A DNA stretch of 46,333 bases, from NCBI GenBank assembly GCA_947487155.1, contig CANKVS010000032.1:1-46333 (forward strand), written 5' to 3'. The first letter of the stretch is position 1; every line of letters starts with the position of its first letter. The translations under genes and the position numbers were made by a program. Below the pieces are notes generated by a model. It made no database searches. It was not told the DNA's origin and worked only from the letters and a program-made list of their open reading frames with translations. Origin of the DNA: an uncultured Flaviramulus sp. (GTDB lineage Bacteria; Bacteroidota; Bacteroidia; Flavobacteriales; Flavobacteriaceae). Shown one piece after another: positions 7,824 to 16,408 of this stretch.

Positions 7824-10430
7824 ATGAACTTAAATAATTATACAATAAAATCGCAAGAAGCCATTCAGCAAGCGCAACAAATTGCTCAAAGCTTTTCGCA
7901 TCAACAAATTGAAAACGAGCATATTTTTAAAGGCATTTTTAATGTAGATGAAAACGTGCTTCCATTTCTTTTAAAAAAACTGAATGTAAATATTTCAATC
8001 TTACAACAAGCTTTAAATAAGCAACTTGAAAGTTTTTCTAAAGTAACAGGAAGTGAACTCATACTATCTAGAGAAGCTGGAAAAACATTAAGTGAAGCAG
8101 CAATTATTGCAAAAAAAATGAAAGATGATTATGTGTCTGTTGAACATTTAATTTTAGCAGTTTTAAAATCGAAAAGTAAAATTGCACAAATGCTTAAAGA
8201 TCAAGGCATCAATGAAAAAGACTTAAAAGCAGCTATTGACGAATTACGCAAAGGCGAACATGTCACCTCACAAAGTCAAGAAGATACTTATAATTCACTT
8301 AATAAATATGCTAAAAACTTAAATCAATTAGCAAGAGATGGTAAATTAGACCCGGTTATTGGTCGTGATGAAGAGATTCGTAGAATACTTCAAATTCTAT
8401 CAAGACGAACAAAAAACAATCCCATTTTAGTTGGCGAACCAGGAACAGGTAAAACTGCTATTGCCGAAGGGTTAGCACATAGAATTATAGACGGCGATAT
8501 TCCGGAAAACTTAAAAGACAAACAAATTTACGCTTTAGATATGGGAGCACTTATCGCGGGTGCTAAATTTAAAGGTGAATTTGAAGAACGCCTAAAAGCA
8601 GTTATTAAAGAAGTAACAACTAGCGACGGCGATATTGTATTATTTATTGATGAAATACATACACTTGTAGGCGCTGGTGGCGGACAAGGCGCTATGGATG
8701 CCGCAAATATTTTAAAACCTGCCTTGGCAAGAGGTGAACTACGAGCAATAGGCGCAACAACCTTAGATGAGTATCAAAAATACTTTGAGAAAGACAAAGC
8801 GTTAGAGCGACGATTTCAAAAAGTAATGGTTGATGAACCAGATACCGAAAGTGCTATTTCTATTTTAAGAGGTATTAAAGAAAAATACGAAACGCATCAT
8901 AAGGTTCGTATTAAAGACGAGGCTATTATTGGTGCTGTTGAATTGTCTCAACGCTACATTACTAATCGTTTTTTACCAGATAAAGCTATCGACTTAATGG
9001 ATGAAGCGGCATCAAAATTGCGTATGGAAATCAATTCTAAACCCGAAGAACTCGATGTTTTAGATAGAAAAATTATGCAATTAGAAATAGAAATTGAAGC
9101 TATAAAACGTGAAAAAGATGAAAATAAATTAAAATCACTCCGTTCAGACCTAGCCAATATAAAAGAGGTTCGAAATGATATTAATGCAAAATGGAAAAGT
9201 GAAAAAGATGTTGTAGATAACATTCAGAACACCAAGCAAGATATTGAAAATTATAAATTAGATGCAGAACGTGCAGAACGTGATGGCGATTATGGCAAAG
9301 TAGCAGAATTACGCTACGGAAAAATAAAAGAAGCACAAGAACAGCTAGAGGTTTTTCAAAAACAATTACTATCTCAAGGTGAAAATTCCTTAATAAAAGA
9401 AGAAGTAACTTATGATGATATTGCAGAAGTTGTTGCAAAATGGACGGGGATTCCTGTGGTGAAAATGATACAAAGTGAGCGGGAAAAACTTCTAAAATTA
9501 GAAGACGAACTCCATAAGCGCGTTATTGGACAAGAAGAAGCTATTGTTGCTGTTAGTGATGCTGTTAGACGTAGTCGAGCAGGATTACAAAACCCAAGTA
9601 AACCTATTGGAACATTCCTGTTTTTAGGAACTACAGGTGTTGGAAAAACAGAACTCGCTAAAGCTTTAGCCGAATACCTGTTTGATGATGAAAACGCCAT
9701 GACACGCATAGATATGAGTGAATATCAAGAACGGCACGCTGTAAGCAGATTGGTTGGAGCACCTCCAGGATATGTTGGTTACGATGAAGGCGGGCAACTA
9801 ACAGAAGCTGTTAGGCGCAAACCATATTCTGTAGTTTTACTTGATGAAATTGAAAAAGCACACCCTGATACCTTTAATATTTTGCTTCAAGTACTAGATG
9901 AAGGCCATTTAACAGATAATAAAGGGCGTATAGCCGATTTTAAAAACACAATCATTATCATGACTTCAAATATTGGTAGTCATATTATACAAGAACGTTT
10001 TAATGCGACTAAGGATATAGATTCTGCAATTGAATCGGCTAAAGTAGACGTACTAGGTTTACTTAAACAAAGTGTGCGTCCTGAATTTTTAAATCGTATT
10101 GATGACACTATTATGTTTACGCCATTAAGCAAGGACAATATTGTAGATATAGTAGGGTTACAACTAAAAGGTATTACAAAAATGATAGCGCAACAAGGCA
10201 TTACTTTTGATGCCACACAAGAAGCTATTAGTTATTTAGCCGAAAAAGGATACAACCCAGAATATGGAGCAAGGCCTGTTAAGCGTGTCATTCAAAAAGA
10301 CGTACTAAACGCCTTAAGTAAGGAAATATTAGCAGGAAAGATTACAACAGACAGTATTATTTTGTTAGATGCTTTTGATGATAAGCTCGTTTTTAGAAAC
10401 CAAGGCGACTTAGTTGCTGAAGAATTTTAA
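7824..10430 (+). CDS. clpB: ATP-dependent disaggregase ClpB
   Basis: This hexameric AAA+ chaperone pulls apart protein aggregates together with DnaK. The 868 residues fit the family. Domain order: Clp N-repeats (about 1-140), AAA1 with Walker A GEPGTGKTA near 204 and Walker B VLFIDEIHTL, a coiled-coil middle domain (about 390-530) with the long charged helices that separate ClpB from ClpA/ClpC, and AAA2 with Walker A GTTGVGKTE near 602, ending in the D2-small domain with YNPEYGARPVKRVIQ. No ClpP-binding IGF loop is evident. The ATG at 7824 is the only plausible start. A likely terminator is at 10495-10540. Heat-shock control is expected from the family, but I cannot identify a specific operator. 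Confidence 0.98.
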   Translation: MNLNNYTIKSQEAIQQAQQIAQSFSHQQIENEHIFKGIFNVDENVLPFLLKKLNVNISILQQALNKQLESFSKVTGSELILSREAGKTLSEAAIIAKKMKDDYVSVEHLILAVLKSKSKIAQMLKDQGINEKDLKAAIDELRKGEHVTSQSQEDTYNSLNKYAKNLNQLARDGKLDPVIGRDEEIRRILQILSRRTKNNPILVGEPGTGKTAIAEGLAHRIIDGDIPENLKDKQIYALDMGALIAGAKFKGEFEERLKAVIKEVTTSDGDIVLFIDEIHTLVGAGGGQGAMDAANILKPALARGELRAIGATTLDEYQKYFEKDKALERRFQKVMVDEPDTESAISILRGIKEKYETHHKVRIKDEAIIGAVELSQRYITNRFLPDKAIDLMDEAASKLRMEINSKPEELDVLDRKIMQLEIEIEAIKREKDENKLKSLRSDLANIKEVRNDINAKWKSEKDVVDNIQNTKQDIENYKLDAERAERDGDYGKVAELRYGKIKEAQEQLEVFQKQLLSQGENSLIKEEVTYDDIAEVVAKWTGIPVVKMIQSEREKLLKLEDELHKRVIGQEEAIVAVSDAVRRSRAGLQNPSKPIGTFLFLGTTGVGKTELAKALAEYLFDDENAMTRIDMSEYQERHAVSRLVGAPPGYVGYDEGGQLTEAVRRKPYSVVLLDEIEKAHPDTFNILLQVLDEGHLTDNKGRIADFKNTIIIMTSNIGSHIIQERFNATKDIDSAIESAKVDVLGLLKQSVRPEFLNRIDDTIMFTPLSKDNIVDIVGLQLKGITKMIAQQGITFDATQEAISYLAEKGYNPEYGARPVKRVIQKDVLNALSKEILAGKITTDSIILLDAFDDKLVFRNQGDLVAEEF

Positions 10431-10494
10431 AAGTATTGCTAAATAGTTGTAACAAAATGTATTAAAAAAAGTCTATTAGTTGGTTGGTTAGTTG

Positions 10495-10540
10495 AAAAGC
10501 AACATGAATCTTTTATTAGGTGAGTGTTGCTTTTCTTTTT
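10495..10540 (+). terminator. Probable clpB terminator
   Basis: A 9-bp stem AAAAGCAAC (10495-10503) / GTTGCTTTT (10526-10534) encloses a 22-base loop, and the T-rich tail runs to 10540. Confidence 0.55.
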
Positions 10541-10720
10541 AATACAATAATTTCAGCGGAGACCTTGAAACGAATCTTATTTTCTTCAATTAAAAACATA
10601 GATTAAAACTTACTAACAATATCTTGTTAATTAAATGTCTGTTATAATCCCAAAAAAGTAGTTTTAATTTCTTACTTTGCACTAATAATACAAGCTCCAA
10701 GAACTTTATAAACAAATCAA

Positions 10721-10728
10721 TATCTTTG
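10721..10728 (+). promoter_or_regulatory. Candidate -7 promoter element for deoC-like gene
   Basis: TATCTTTG matches TAnnTTTG and lies 25 bases before the ATG at 10754. This gives a leader of roughly 20 bases. Confidence 0.4.
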
Positions 10729-10753
10729 TTTATATTTAAAACCTAATTATTCA

Positions 10754-11497
10754 ATGACTATTTCTAATTATATAGAATATACACTATTACATCCATCAAC
10801 TACTGAAAGGGACATTATTGAATTATGTCTAGCTGCAAAACAGAACAATTACTATGCTGTTAATGTAAACGGTTATTATGTGTCTTTAGCTAAACAGCTA
10901 TTAAGTAATACAGCTATTAAAATATGTACGCCTATTGGCTTCCCTTTAGGAGCTACAACAACAGCGTGTAAAATATACGAAGCAAAACAAGCATTGCAGA
11001 ATGGCGCAGATGAAATAGACATGGTGGTTAACCTTGGTTTGCTGAATAGCAAAAATTATATTTCTGTTTTAAAAGATATTAATGATGTGAAATCTGCTAT
11101 AGGAGAAACACCTTTAAAAGTAATTATTGAAATCTCTGAATTAAACAAAAATGAAGTCGTTAGAATTTGTGAAATTTGTTTAGATGCTAAAGTTGATTAC
11201 GTAAAAACATCAAGTGGTTTTTCAAAGAATGGCGCAACGTTATCTACAGTGAAAATCATTAAAAAAATAGTAAAGAATAATATAAAAATAGTTGCTTTTG
11301 ATGGCATTGAAGATTACGAAACCTCTTTAAAATATTTAGAATCTGGCGCAGATAGAGTTGGTATTAACTTTGGTGTAAACCTGGTTAATAAACGACGTTC
11401 ATTAAGAAGCTCTAAAATTTTCAAACAATACATTAAAACTATTGAAAAGGATAATGTTGCTAAAACAAACACAGCAACCCAGAATCATTTAAACTAA
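10754..11497 (+). CDS. DeoC-like aldolase with altered active site
   Basis: The fold and many motifs are those of deoxyribose-phosphate aldolase: IGFPLGATTTACKIYEA, NGADEIDMVVN (Asp about 89), and the Schiff-base motif VDYVKTSSGFS with Lys about 151. Several positions conserved in classical DeoC are changed. The N-terminal DHT is EYT. The usual CVN is VNVN. The second-lysine motif VKASGG(I/V) reads IVAFDGI, with Val about 180 where the pKa-lowering Lys normally sits (a Lys is present two residues earlier). The phosphate-binding GTSSG is GINFG. The product may use a different aldehyde or be impaired. The C-terminal tail beyond 210 is basic. It precedes a histidine-phosphatase gene by 38 bases, possibly in one unit. 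Confidence 0.85.
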   Translation: MTISNYIEYTLLHPSTTERDIIELCLAAKQNNYYAVNVNGYYVSLAKQLLSNTAIKICTPIGFPLGATTTACKIYEAKQALQNGADEIDMVVNLGLLNSKNYISVLKDINDVKSAIGETPLKVIIEISELNKNEVVRICEICLDAKVDYVKTSSGFSKNGATLSTVKIIKKIVKNNIKIVAFDGIEDYETSLKYLESGADRVGINFGVNLVNKRRSLRSSKIFKQYIKTIEKDNVAKTNTATQNHLN

Positions 11498-11535
11498 ATA
11501 TTAGCATTGATAATCTTAAAAATCAATTACTAAAA

Positions 11536-12042
11536 ATGAAACATGTATTGCTTGTATTCGTTTTGCTAACGTCGGTTTATGGCTTCTCACAGAATGAAAA
11601 TCAATCTGAAATCTCTACTTTTTATTTTATTCGTCATGCCGAAAAAGACACGAGTGACTCAAATAATAAAAACCCTCATTTAAATAACGTAGGTATTACC
11701 AGAGCTAATAATTGGAATAACATTTTTAAGCACATAAAATTTGATAAGGTATACGCTACAGATTATCATAGAACAAAAGAAACCGCCTTACCTACTGCCA
11801 CTAATAACGAATTGGAAATCGTTTTATACAATCCTAGAGCTATAAACGGAAACGAGTTTAAAAAACGTAATACAGGTAAAACAGTATTGGTTGTTGGTCA
11901 TAGCAACACCACCCCTGCTTTTGTTAATGCCTTATTGGGAGAAGAAAAATATAAAGATATTGATCATCATAATAATAGCAATTTATACATCGTTACAATT
12001 ATAAATGGCGAAATTTCAGATCAAATGCTAACAATTAATTGA
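11536..12042 (+). CDS. Secreted histidine phosphatase family protein
   Basis: A signal peptide (about 1-19, ending GFSQ) is followed by a compact histidine-phosphatase domain. The catalytic RHAEKD motif is near residue 35, TDYHRTKETA holds the second Arg, and GHSNT holds the second catalytic His near 121. At 168 residues it is a small branch of the phosphoglycerate-mutase superfamily, probably a periplasmic phosphatase of unknown substrate. It follows the DeoC-like gene closely. Its 3' end overlaps the convergent DUF6503 gene by 8 bases, so neither gene has room for a separate terminator. Confidence 0.85.
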   Translation: MKHVLLVFVLLTSVYGFSQNENQSEISTFYFIRHAEKDTSDSNNKNPHLNNVGITRANNWNNIFKHIKFDKVYATDYHRTKETALPTATNNELEIVLYNPRAINGNEFKKRNTGKTVLVVGHSNTTPAFVNALLGEEKYKDIDHHNNSNLYIVTIINGEISDQMLTIN

Positions 12043-12772
12043 CCCTTATATTTTTAAGTTCAATTTTAGAAAGCAGGTCTAATTTATCTTTTTCAAATAA
12101 AACAGCTAAATCTTCTAACCTTACTAAATTGTCTTTTGGCTTGTAATTGTTATAATTTACAAACCGAATGTCGTTTACATAGCGTTCGTTATAAGCTTCA
12201 CGAAATCGCAGTCCCATACCATCAGATTCATTATACGAATATGCGATATAGTGTACTTTAAAAGTCTTGGTATGTATCCAATATATAAATACATCTTCAA
12301 AATCCTCTCCCCCTCCTTCTTGATTAAACGTTATTTTAATTTTATGGTAGTTGTTCCCTTTTATTTTAACTTCTTTTAAGTATGTCTTATTTACGGCTGT
12401 ATCATTTAAACCATACGGCAACACCGAAAAATAGTGTACCGAATTAATAGAACTCGAATATCTAGGAACCATAGAATCGCCAACTGTAACGGGTGTTTCA
12501 TTACTATAACGCTGAAAGCCATTATTAGACAAAACATCTTTAATTACATGCATTGAATCTTGAAAGACTCTTTCATAGCTATAGTTTCCATTATTTCTAA
12601 TTGCCTTGTAATGTCTAGTTCTAAAATCGAAATCTATGGTAGAATTAGCGATTTTTGTTCCTCCAGAAATGGCTATAGCCTTATCAATGATATGTTGAGC
12701 ACTAATAGCATCTGGTTGCTTACAATGTATTGTGCTAATTACAACGATACAGGCAATGAAAAATTTATTCAT
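12035..12772 (-). CDS. DUF6503 family lipoprotein
   Basis: The N-terminus is a lipoprotein signal with Cys about 17 (TIHCKQ). The body matches the DUF6503 pattern I know from flavobacterial genomes: QHIIDKAIAISGG near the start, DFDFRTRHYKA, HYFSVLPYGLNDTAVNK, FNQEGGGEDFEDVF, LRFREAYNERYVNDIRFVNY and a C-terminal LLSKIELKNI. The function is unknown. It probably forms an envelope beta-rich fold like LolA/LppX-type proteins, but that is inference. It lies 65 bases after pxpC on the same strand and may be the last gene of that run. Confidence 0.8.
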   Translation of the reverse strand: MNKFFIACIVVISTIHCKQPDAISAQHIIDKAIAISGGTKIANSTIDFDFRTRHYKAIRNNGNYSYERVFQDSMHVIKDVLSNNGFQRYSNETPVTVGDSMVPRYSSSINSVHYFSVLPYGLNDTAVNKTYLKEVKIKGNNYHKIKITFNQEGGGEDFEDVFIYWIHTKTFKVHYIAYSYNESDGMGLRFREAYNERYVNDIRFVNYNNYKPKDNLVRLEDLAVLFEKDKLDLLSKIELKNIRVN

Positions 12773-12837
12773 ATTATATTTTTTGGAATCAATTGCAAAA
12801 TTAGAGATTACTTGCTAACCAAAAAGATAAAGTTTTC

Positions 12838-13686
12838 TTAATAATCTAGTAGCTTAAAAGAAAAACTGTGTCCTGTATACTTTTGTGCTAATACATGTAT
12901 TGCCGATTCTTTAAGTTGAAGTATCCTAGGGTAGCCTCCAGTTGTTTGACAATCTCTCATTAAAATAATAAGTTTCCCAGAAGGTGTTAGTTGTACCGTC
13001 CCAGGCATTACCAACGATGTAATTATAGCATCTAAGTTGTTTGCTAATGTTTGTTCCAATTGATAAGCCATACGGTTGTTATCTTTAGATATTACAAACT
13101 TTGTAGCGAACAATTCATGTCTTTCAGCTTTAGAAAGCATATAAAATTCTGGTCCTTTATACACTTCAATTGTTTCAGATAAAAAATGTGCTTTATTGAC
13201 TTTAACACTAGCGTTTTTTGCTTTTATAGCTGAAGATTCTATAATTGGTAAAATATCGTTCTTAGCCAAAACATGATGCTTAGTGATGTTTTTGTACATA
13301 CTTCTGCTATTCATTACCTTTTCTGAATTAATACCTCCTGAAACAGCTAAATAACACCTAAACCCCATACTTGTTTTTCCAAAAGATAAAATATCTCCTG
13401 TTTGTATAGCTATACTTTTATTAAGTGGAATTTTGGCAACATTTAATTGGGGCAACATATCTGCTCCAGTAATACAAATACTTGTGCTGCAATTAAACTC
13501 CAGTTTAGCTCCAGTCATAGTCATTTCAATAAGGGCTGCTTCCTTATTGTTTCCTAACAAACGATTAGCAAGCGATGCCGAATAAGCATCCATAGCGCCA
13601 GAATGTGGCACACCGAAATGCTGACAACCAAATCGACCTAAATCTTGAATTGTAGCATAAAAACCTGGAGTAATAACTTTAATCAT
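12838..13686 (-). CDS. pxpC: 5-oxoprolinase subunit PxpC
   Basis: PxpC (KipA/biotin-dependent carboxyltransferase-like fold) acts with PxpA and PxpB in ATP-dependent opening of 5-oxoproline to glutamate. Signatures are MIKVITPGFYATIQDLGRFGCQ at the start, FGVPHSGAMDAYS, NRLLGN, RCYLAVSGGI, and the closing TPSGKLIILMRDCQTTGGYPRI. The reading frame is open to a TTG at 13725. The ATG at 13686 is preferred because it matches the family's N-terminus and follows GAGGTG, an unusually good Shine-Dalgarno. It overlaps the pxpB end by 8 bases, so the pair is translationally coupled. The length is about 282 residues. Confidence 0.93.
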   Translation of the reverse strand: MIKVITPGFYATIQDLGRFGCQHFGVPHSGAMDAYSASLANRLLGNNKEAALIEMTMTGAKLEFNCSTSICITGADMLPQLNVAKIPLNKSIAIQTGDILSFGKTSMGFRCYLAVSGGINSEKVMNSRSMYKNITKHHVLAKNDILPIIESSAIKAKNASVKVNKAHFLSETIEVYKGPEFYMLSKAERHELFATKFVISKDNNRMAYQLEQTLANNLDAIITSLVMPGTVQLTPSGKLIILMRDCQTTGGYPRILQLKESAIHVLAQKYTGHSFSFKLLDY

Positions 13687-14410
13687 GAAGCACCTCGCTT
13701 TCCATTTGATAAACACCAGCATCAACCAATGCTTTGGTGTTGTAATATGTTTTTAAAGACACCGCGTAAAACGTAATACGATCACCAGGTTTAGCAAAAC
13801 AAGGTGTGCTTTTTGAAGCATCAAAAAAAGAAATTGGTGTGTTACCAATAATATTCCAACCTCCGGGGCTTTCCATTGGGTAAACACCTGTTTGTTTTCC
13901 GCCAATAGCAATTGCTCCTTTTTCTACTTTTAATCTGGGTGTCGCTTTTCTTGGTGTAAAAAGCGTTCCATCTAAACCTCCTAAATATAAAAATCCTGGT
14001 AAAAAGCCAACGCAATAAACAGTATAACTCATTTGAGAATGGCGTTTTATTATAGCTTCTTTTGAACAGTTTTTAGCTGATGCCATATCATCTAAATCAA
14101 TAGCAAAAAAATCATCATAGCATACAGGTATTCTCCATTGTTTACATGCTGATTTGTTATACGTTTCTTTTTGAAGGTATAAATCTTTAAGTTTATTTAT
14201 TGATTTATTTAAATTAAAGTTTAAAAACTTATAAGTGATTAATATTGAATTATATGCAGTGTTTACATTAATTATAAGTTCAATAGTGCTATTTCTTATT
14301 TTTTCTTTAAAGGAAAGCACATCAAATAACACTTTTTCATCAACTATCGAAGGCCATTCAATTAAAATTGAACGTTCTCCATAAGGTTTATATTTAAGGT
14401 TAAAAGCCAT
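13679..14410 (-). CDS. pxpB: 5-oxoprolinase subunit PxpB
   Basis: This is a 243-residue KipI-type carboxyltransferase (CT_C_D) domain protein. The N-terminal part reads KYKPYGERSILIEWP. The core has VGFLPGFLYLGGLD, TPRKATPRLKVEKGAIAIGG and YPMESPGGWNIIGNTP, all typical of PxpB. It forms a complex with PxpC and works with PxpA to hydrolyse 5-oxoproline with ATP. It sits between pxpA (6 bases upstream) and pxpC (8-base overlap) in a tight operon. Confidence 0.93.
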   Translation of the reverse strand: MAFNLKYKPYGERSILIEWPSIVDEKVLFDVLSFKEKIRNSTIELIINVNTAYNSILITYKFLNFNLNKSINKLKDLYLQKETYNKSACKQWRIPVCYDDFFAIDLDDMASAKNCSKEAIIKRHSQMSYTVYCVGFLPGFLYLGGLDGTLFTPRKATPRLKVEKGAIAIGGKQTGVYPMESPGGWNIIGNTPISFFDASKSTPCFAKPGDRITFYAVSLKTYYNTKALVDAGVYQMESEVLHD

Positions 14411-14416
14411 AAAATA

Positions 14417-15154
14417 TTAAGAAATTTTAATTCCTTTCTCTTCCAATTTCAATCTTAAATTTTTGACTAAATATACCGCGTCGCTATTGTCGCCATGTAT
14501 ACAAAATGTATCTGCTTTAATAGGGACTTCTTTTCCAAAACGTGTTTTAACGTTCTGGGTAGTAATCATATTATACACATGGTTATATAATTCATTTTCA
14601 TCTTTAATTAGTGCATTAGCGTTATTTCTAGATATTAAGGTTAAATCGTCATTATAATTTCTATCAGCAAATGCTTCATAAATAATAGAAATGTTATTTT
14701 TTAATGCTACATCTGCAATAACAGATTTATATGGTACATACAATTTAATTGGCAATGCTATGCTTTTAATGACTTCAATAATAATAATTGCAATTTTTTC
14801 GTCTGTAGCCGCCAAATTATAAAGCGCCCCATGTGGTTTTATATGATACAATCGTGCATGCTCTTCTTTTAAAATGATTAATAAGCTTCTAATTTGAGTT
14901 TTTATCGACTTATATAATGCTGCTGAAGATATTTTCATTGGCTGCCTACCAAAGTTTTCTTTGTCTGGAAACGCTGGGTGTGCTCCTATTTTAACACCAT
15001 ACTGTTTGGCTAGTTTAACAACTTCACGCATAGTTTCTGCATTTCCCGCATGCCCGCCACAAGCTATATTACAGCTCGAAATATAAGGCATTAACTGGGG
15101 GTCGTTACCTATGCCCTCACCAACATCTACATTAATATCTATTTTATAAATCAT
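14417..15154 (-). CDS. pxpA: 5-oxoprolinase subunit PxpA (LamB/YcsF family)
   Basis: This is a 245-residue LamB/YcsF protein. Signatures are IDINVDVGEGIGND at the start, SCNIACGGHAGNAETM, GAHPAFPDKENFGRQPM, HIKPHGALYNLA and FCIHGDNSDAVYLVKNLR. It catalyses the 5-oxoproline ring-opening step together with PxpBC. It starts 3 bases after the stop of the Nramp-like transporter, so the two are almost certainly on one message. This operon arrangement suggests the transporter supplies the substrate. Confidence 0.95.
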   Translation of the reverse strand: MIYKIDINVDVGEGIGNDPQLMPYISSCNIACGGHAGNAETMREVVKLAKQYGVKIGAHPAFPDKENFGRQPMKISSAALYKSIKTQIRSLLIILKEEHARLYHIKPHGALYNLAATDEKIAIIIIEVIKSIALPIKLYVPYKSVIADVALKNNISIIYEAFADRNYNDDLTLISRNNANALIKDENELYNHVYNMITTQNVKTRFGKEVPIKADTFCIHGDNSDAVYLVKNLRLKLEEKGIKIS

Positions 15155-15157
15155 TCA

Positions 15158-16387
15158 CTAAAACAGGTTTAAATGAAATACTTTATTAAGTGTTGTGATA
15201 GACAGTAAGATACTAATTCCAAGAATAATAAAACCAAAAATATTTTGTTTTATAGTATTTCTATAGCTTCCTAAAACAGATTGCTTATTCATAATCCAAA
15301 TTAAAAATCCAGCAATAACAGGTAATAAAATGCCGTTTGCCACTTGTGCAAATTTTATAATTTCAATAGATTTTATTCCAGATGACGATGAGATTACACC
15401 AATTATCAATATAAATATCCAAACGGCTTTAAATTTTTTAGAACGCATATTGGTACCCCAACCTAAACATCCGCTAGTAACAAAAGCTGCCGCTAAAGGC
15501 GCAGTTATAGCACTGGTTATACCTGCTGCAAACAAACCTATAGCAAGAAAATATTTTGCAAAACTTCCAAATAAAGGTTCTAATCCTTTGGCTAAATCTG
15601 CTGCATTATTAATATTTTGAGAATTAATGGATGCTGCCGAAATAATAATACACATAGACACTAAACCGCCTAAAACTACAGCAACTATGGTGTCTTTTCT
15701 AGCAAATTTTAAATCGCTTTTTGCATGCCACTTTTCTTTTACCAAAGCTGCATGCAAAAACAAATTATAAGGTACAACCGTAGTACCAATTAAGCCTATA
15801 ATGGTTAAAATACTATCTTTTGGGAATTTAGGAATAAACGCTCCTTTAAAAATATTAGACAGATTTGGTTTGGTTATAATGGCAGTAACCAAAAATGCAA
15901 CACTCATTAATATAACAAGCGATACCAACACTTTTTCTAACACTTTGTAATTTCCTAAATACAGTAAAACAAAAGCAATAACACCAATTAAAATGCTTAA
16001 ATAATTAATAGAGAGTCCTGCAATAACGACATTGGGATTTCCAATAATGGTTTCTAAACCTAAAACGCCTCCACTTATATTTCCTGCTTCATAAGCGGTG
16101 TTACCAATAACGATAGCCGAAAGAATTAATAAAATAGCTAAGGTTTTAAAAATAGGGTTTTTAATTTCACTTCTTATAATTTCTGATAATCCTTTTTGAG
16201 AAACAATTCCCAATCGCGCAGCCATTTCTTGCAAAACAATGGTTGCTAATATAGAGAGAAGCATCGCCCAAAGTAAGGTATATCCATAACCAACACCAGC
16301 CAAAGTACATAAAGTTACCGTTCCTGGACCTATAAAAGCTGCTGCAACTAAAGGCCCTGGTCCAATATTTTTAAGCCATTTTTTCAT
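15158..16387 (-). CDS. Nramp-fold transporter lacking canonical metal site
   Basis: This is a 409-residue integral membrane protein with about 11 hydrophobic segments and clear Nramp homology (GPLVAAAFIGPGT, GYGYTLLW, KGLSEIIR, YNLFLHAALV). In metal-transporting Nramps, helix 1 carries DPGN and helix 6 carries MPH, whose Asp, Asn and Met bind the metal. Here they read GPGT (residues 20-23) and VPY (205-207), so all three side-chain ligands are replaced. It is therefore unlikely to carry Mn or Fe in the classical way. It is 21 bases from the tricorn-like protease stop and 3 bases from pxpA, pointing to import of 5-oxoproline or a related small organic acid, which is inference. Confidence 0.88.
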   Translation of the reverse strand: MKKWLKNIGPGPLVAAAFIGPGTVTLCTLAGVGYGYTLLWAMLLSILATIVLQEMAARLGIVSQKGLSEIIRSEIKNPIFKTLAILLILSAIVIGNTAYEAGNISGGVLGLETIIGNPNVVIAGLSINYLSILIGVIAFVLLYLGNYKVLEKVLVSLVILMSVAFLVTAIITKPNLSNIFKGAFIPKFPKDSILTIIGLIGTTVVPYNLFLHAALVKEKWHAKSDLKFARKDTIVAVVLGGLVSMCIIISAASINSQNINNAADLAKGLEPLFGSFAKYFLAIGLFAAGITSAITAPLAAAFVTSGCLGWGTNMRSKKFKAVWIFILIIGVISSSSGIKSIEIIKFAQVANGILLPVIAGFLIWIMNKQSVLGSYRNTIKQNIFGFIILGISILLSITTLNKVFHLNLF

Positions 16388-16408
16388 AAATAAACCTTAG
16401 GGAACAAT

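Larger units (their letters stand above)
10431..10753. other. Intergenic region clpB-deoC: terminator and promoter only
   Basis: This 323-bp stretch holds no credible ORF. It contains the clpB terminator (10495-10540) and a candidate deoC promoter (10721-10728). Nothing else stands out. Confidence 0.6.

Noticed and set aside
9181..9709. Long antisense frames within clpB
   Set aside because: They are shadows of the strongly conserved clpB frame; low-complexity Leu/Ser-rich translations.
12560..12841. Plus-strand frame of about 93 codons opposite the DUF6503 gene
   Set aside because: It lies antisense to a well-supported gene and its translation has no family features.
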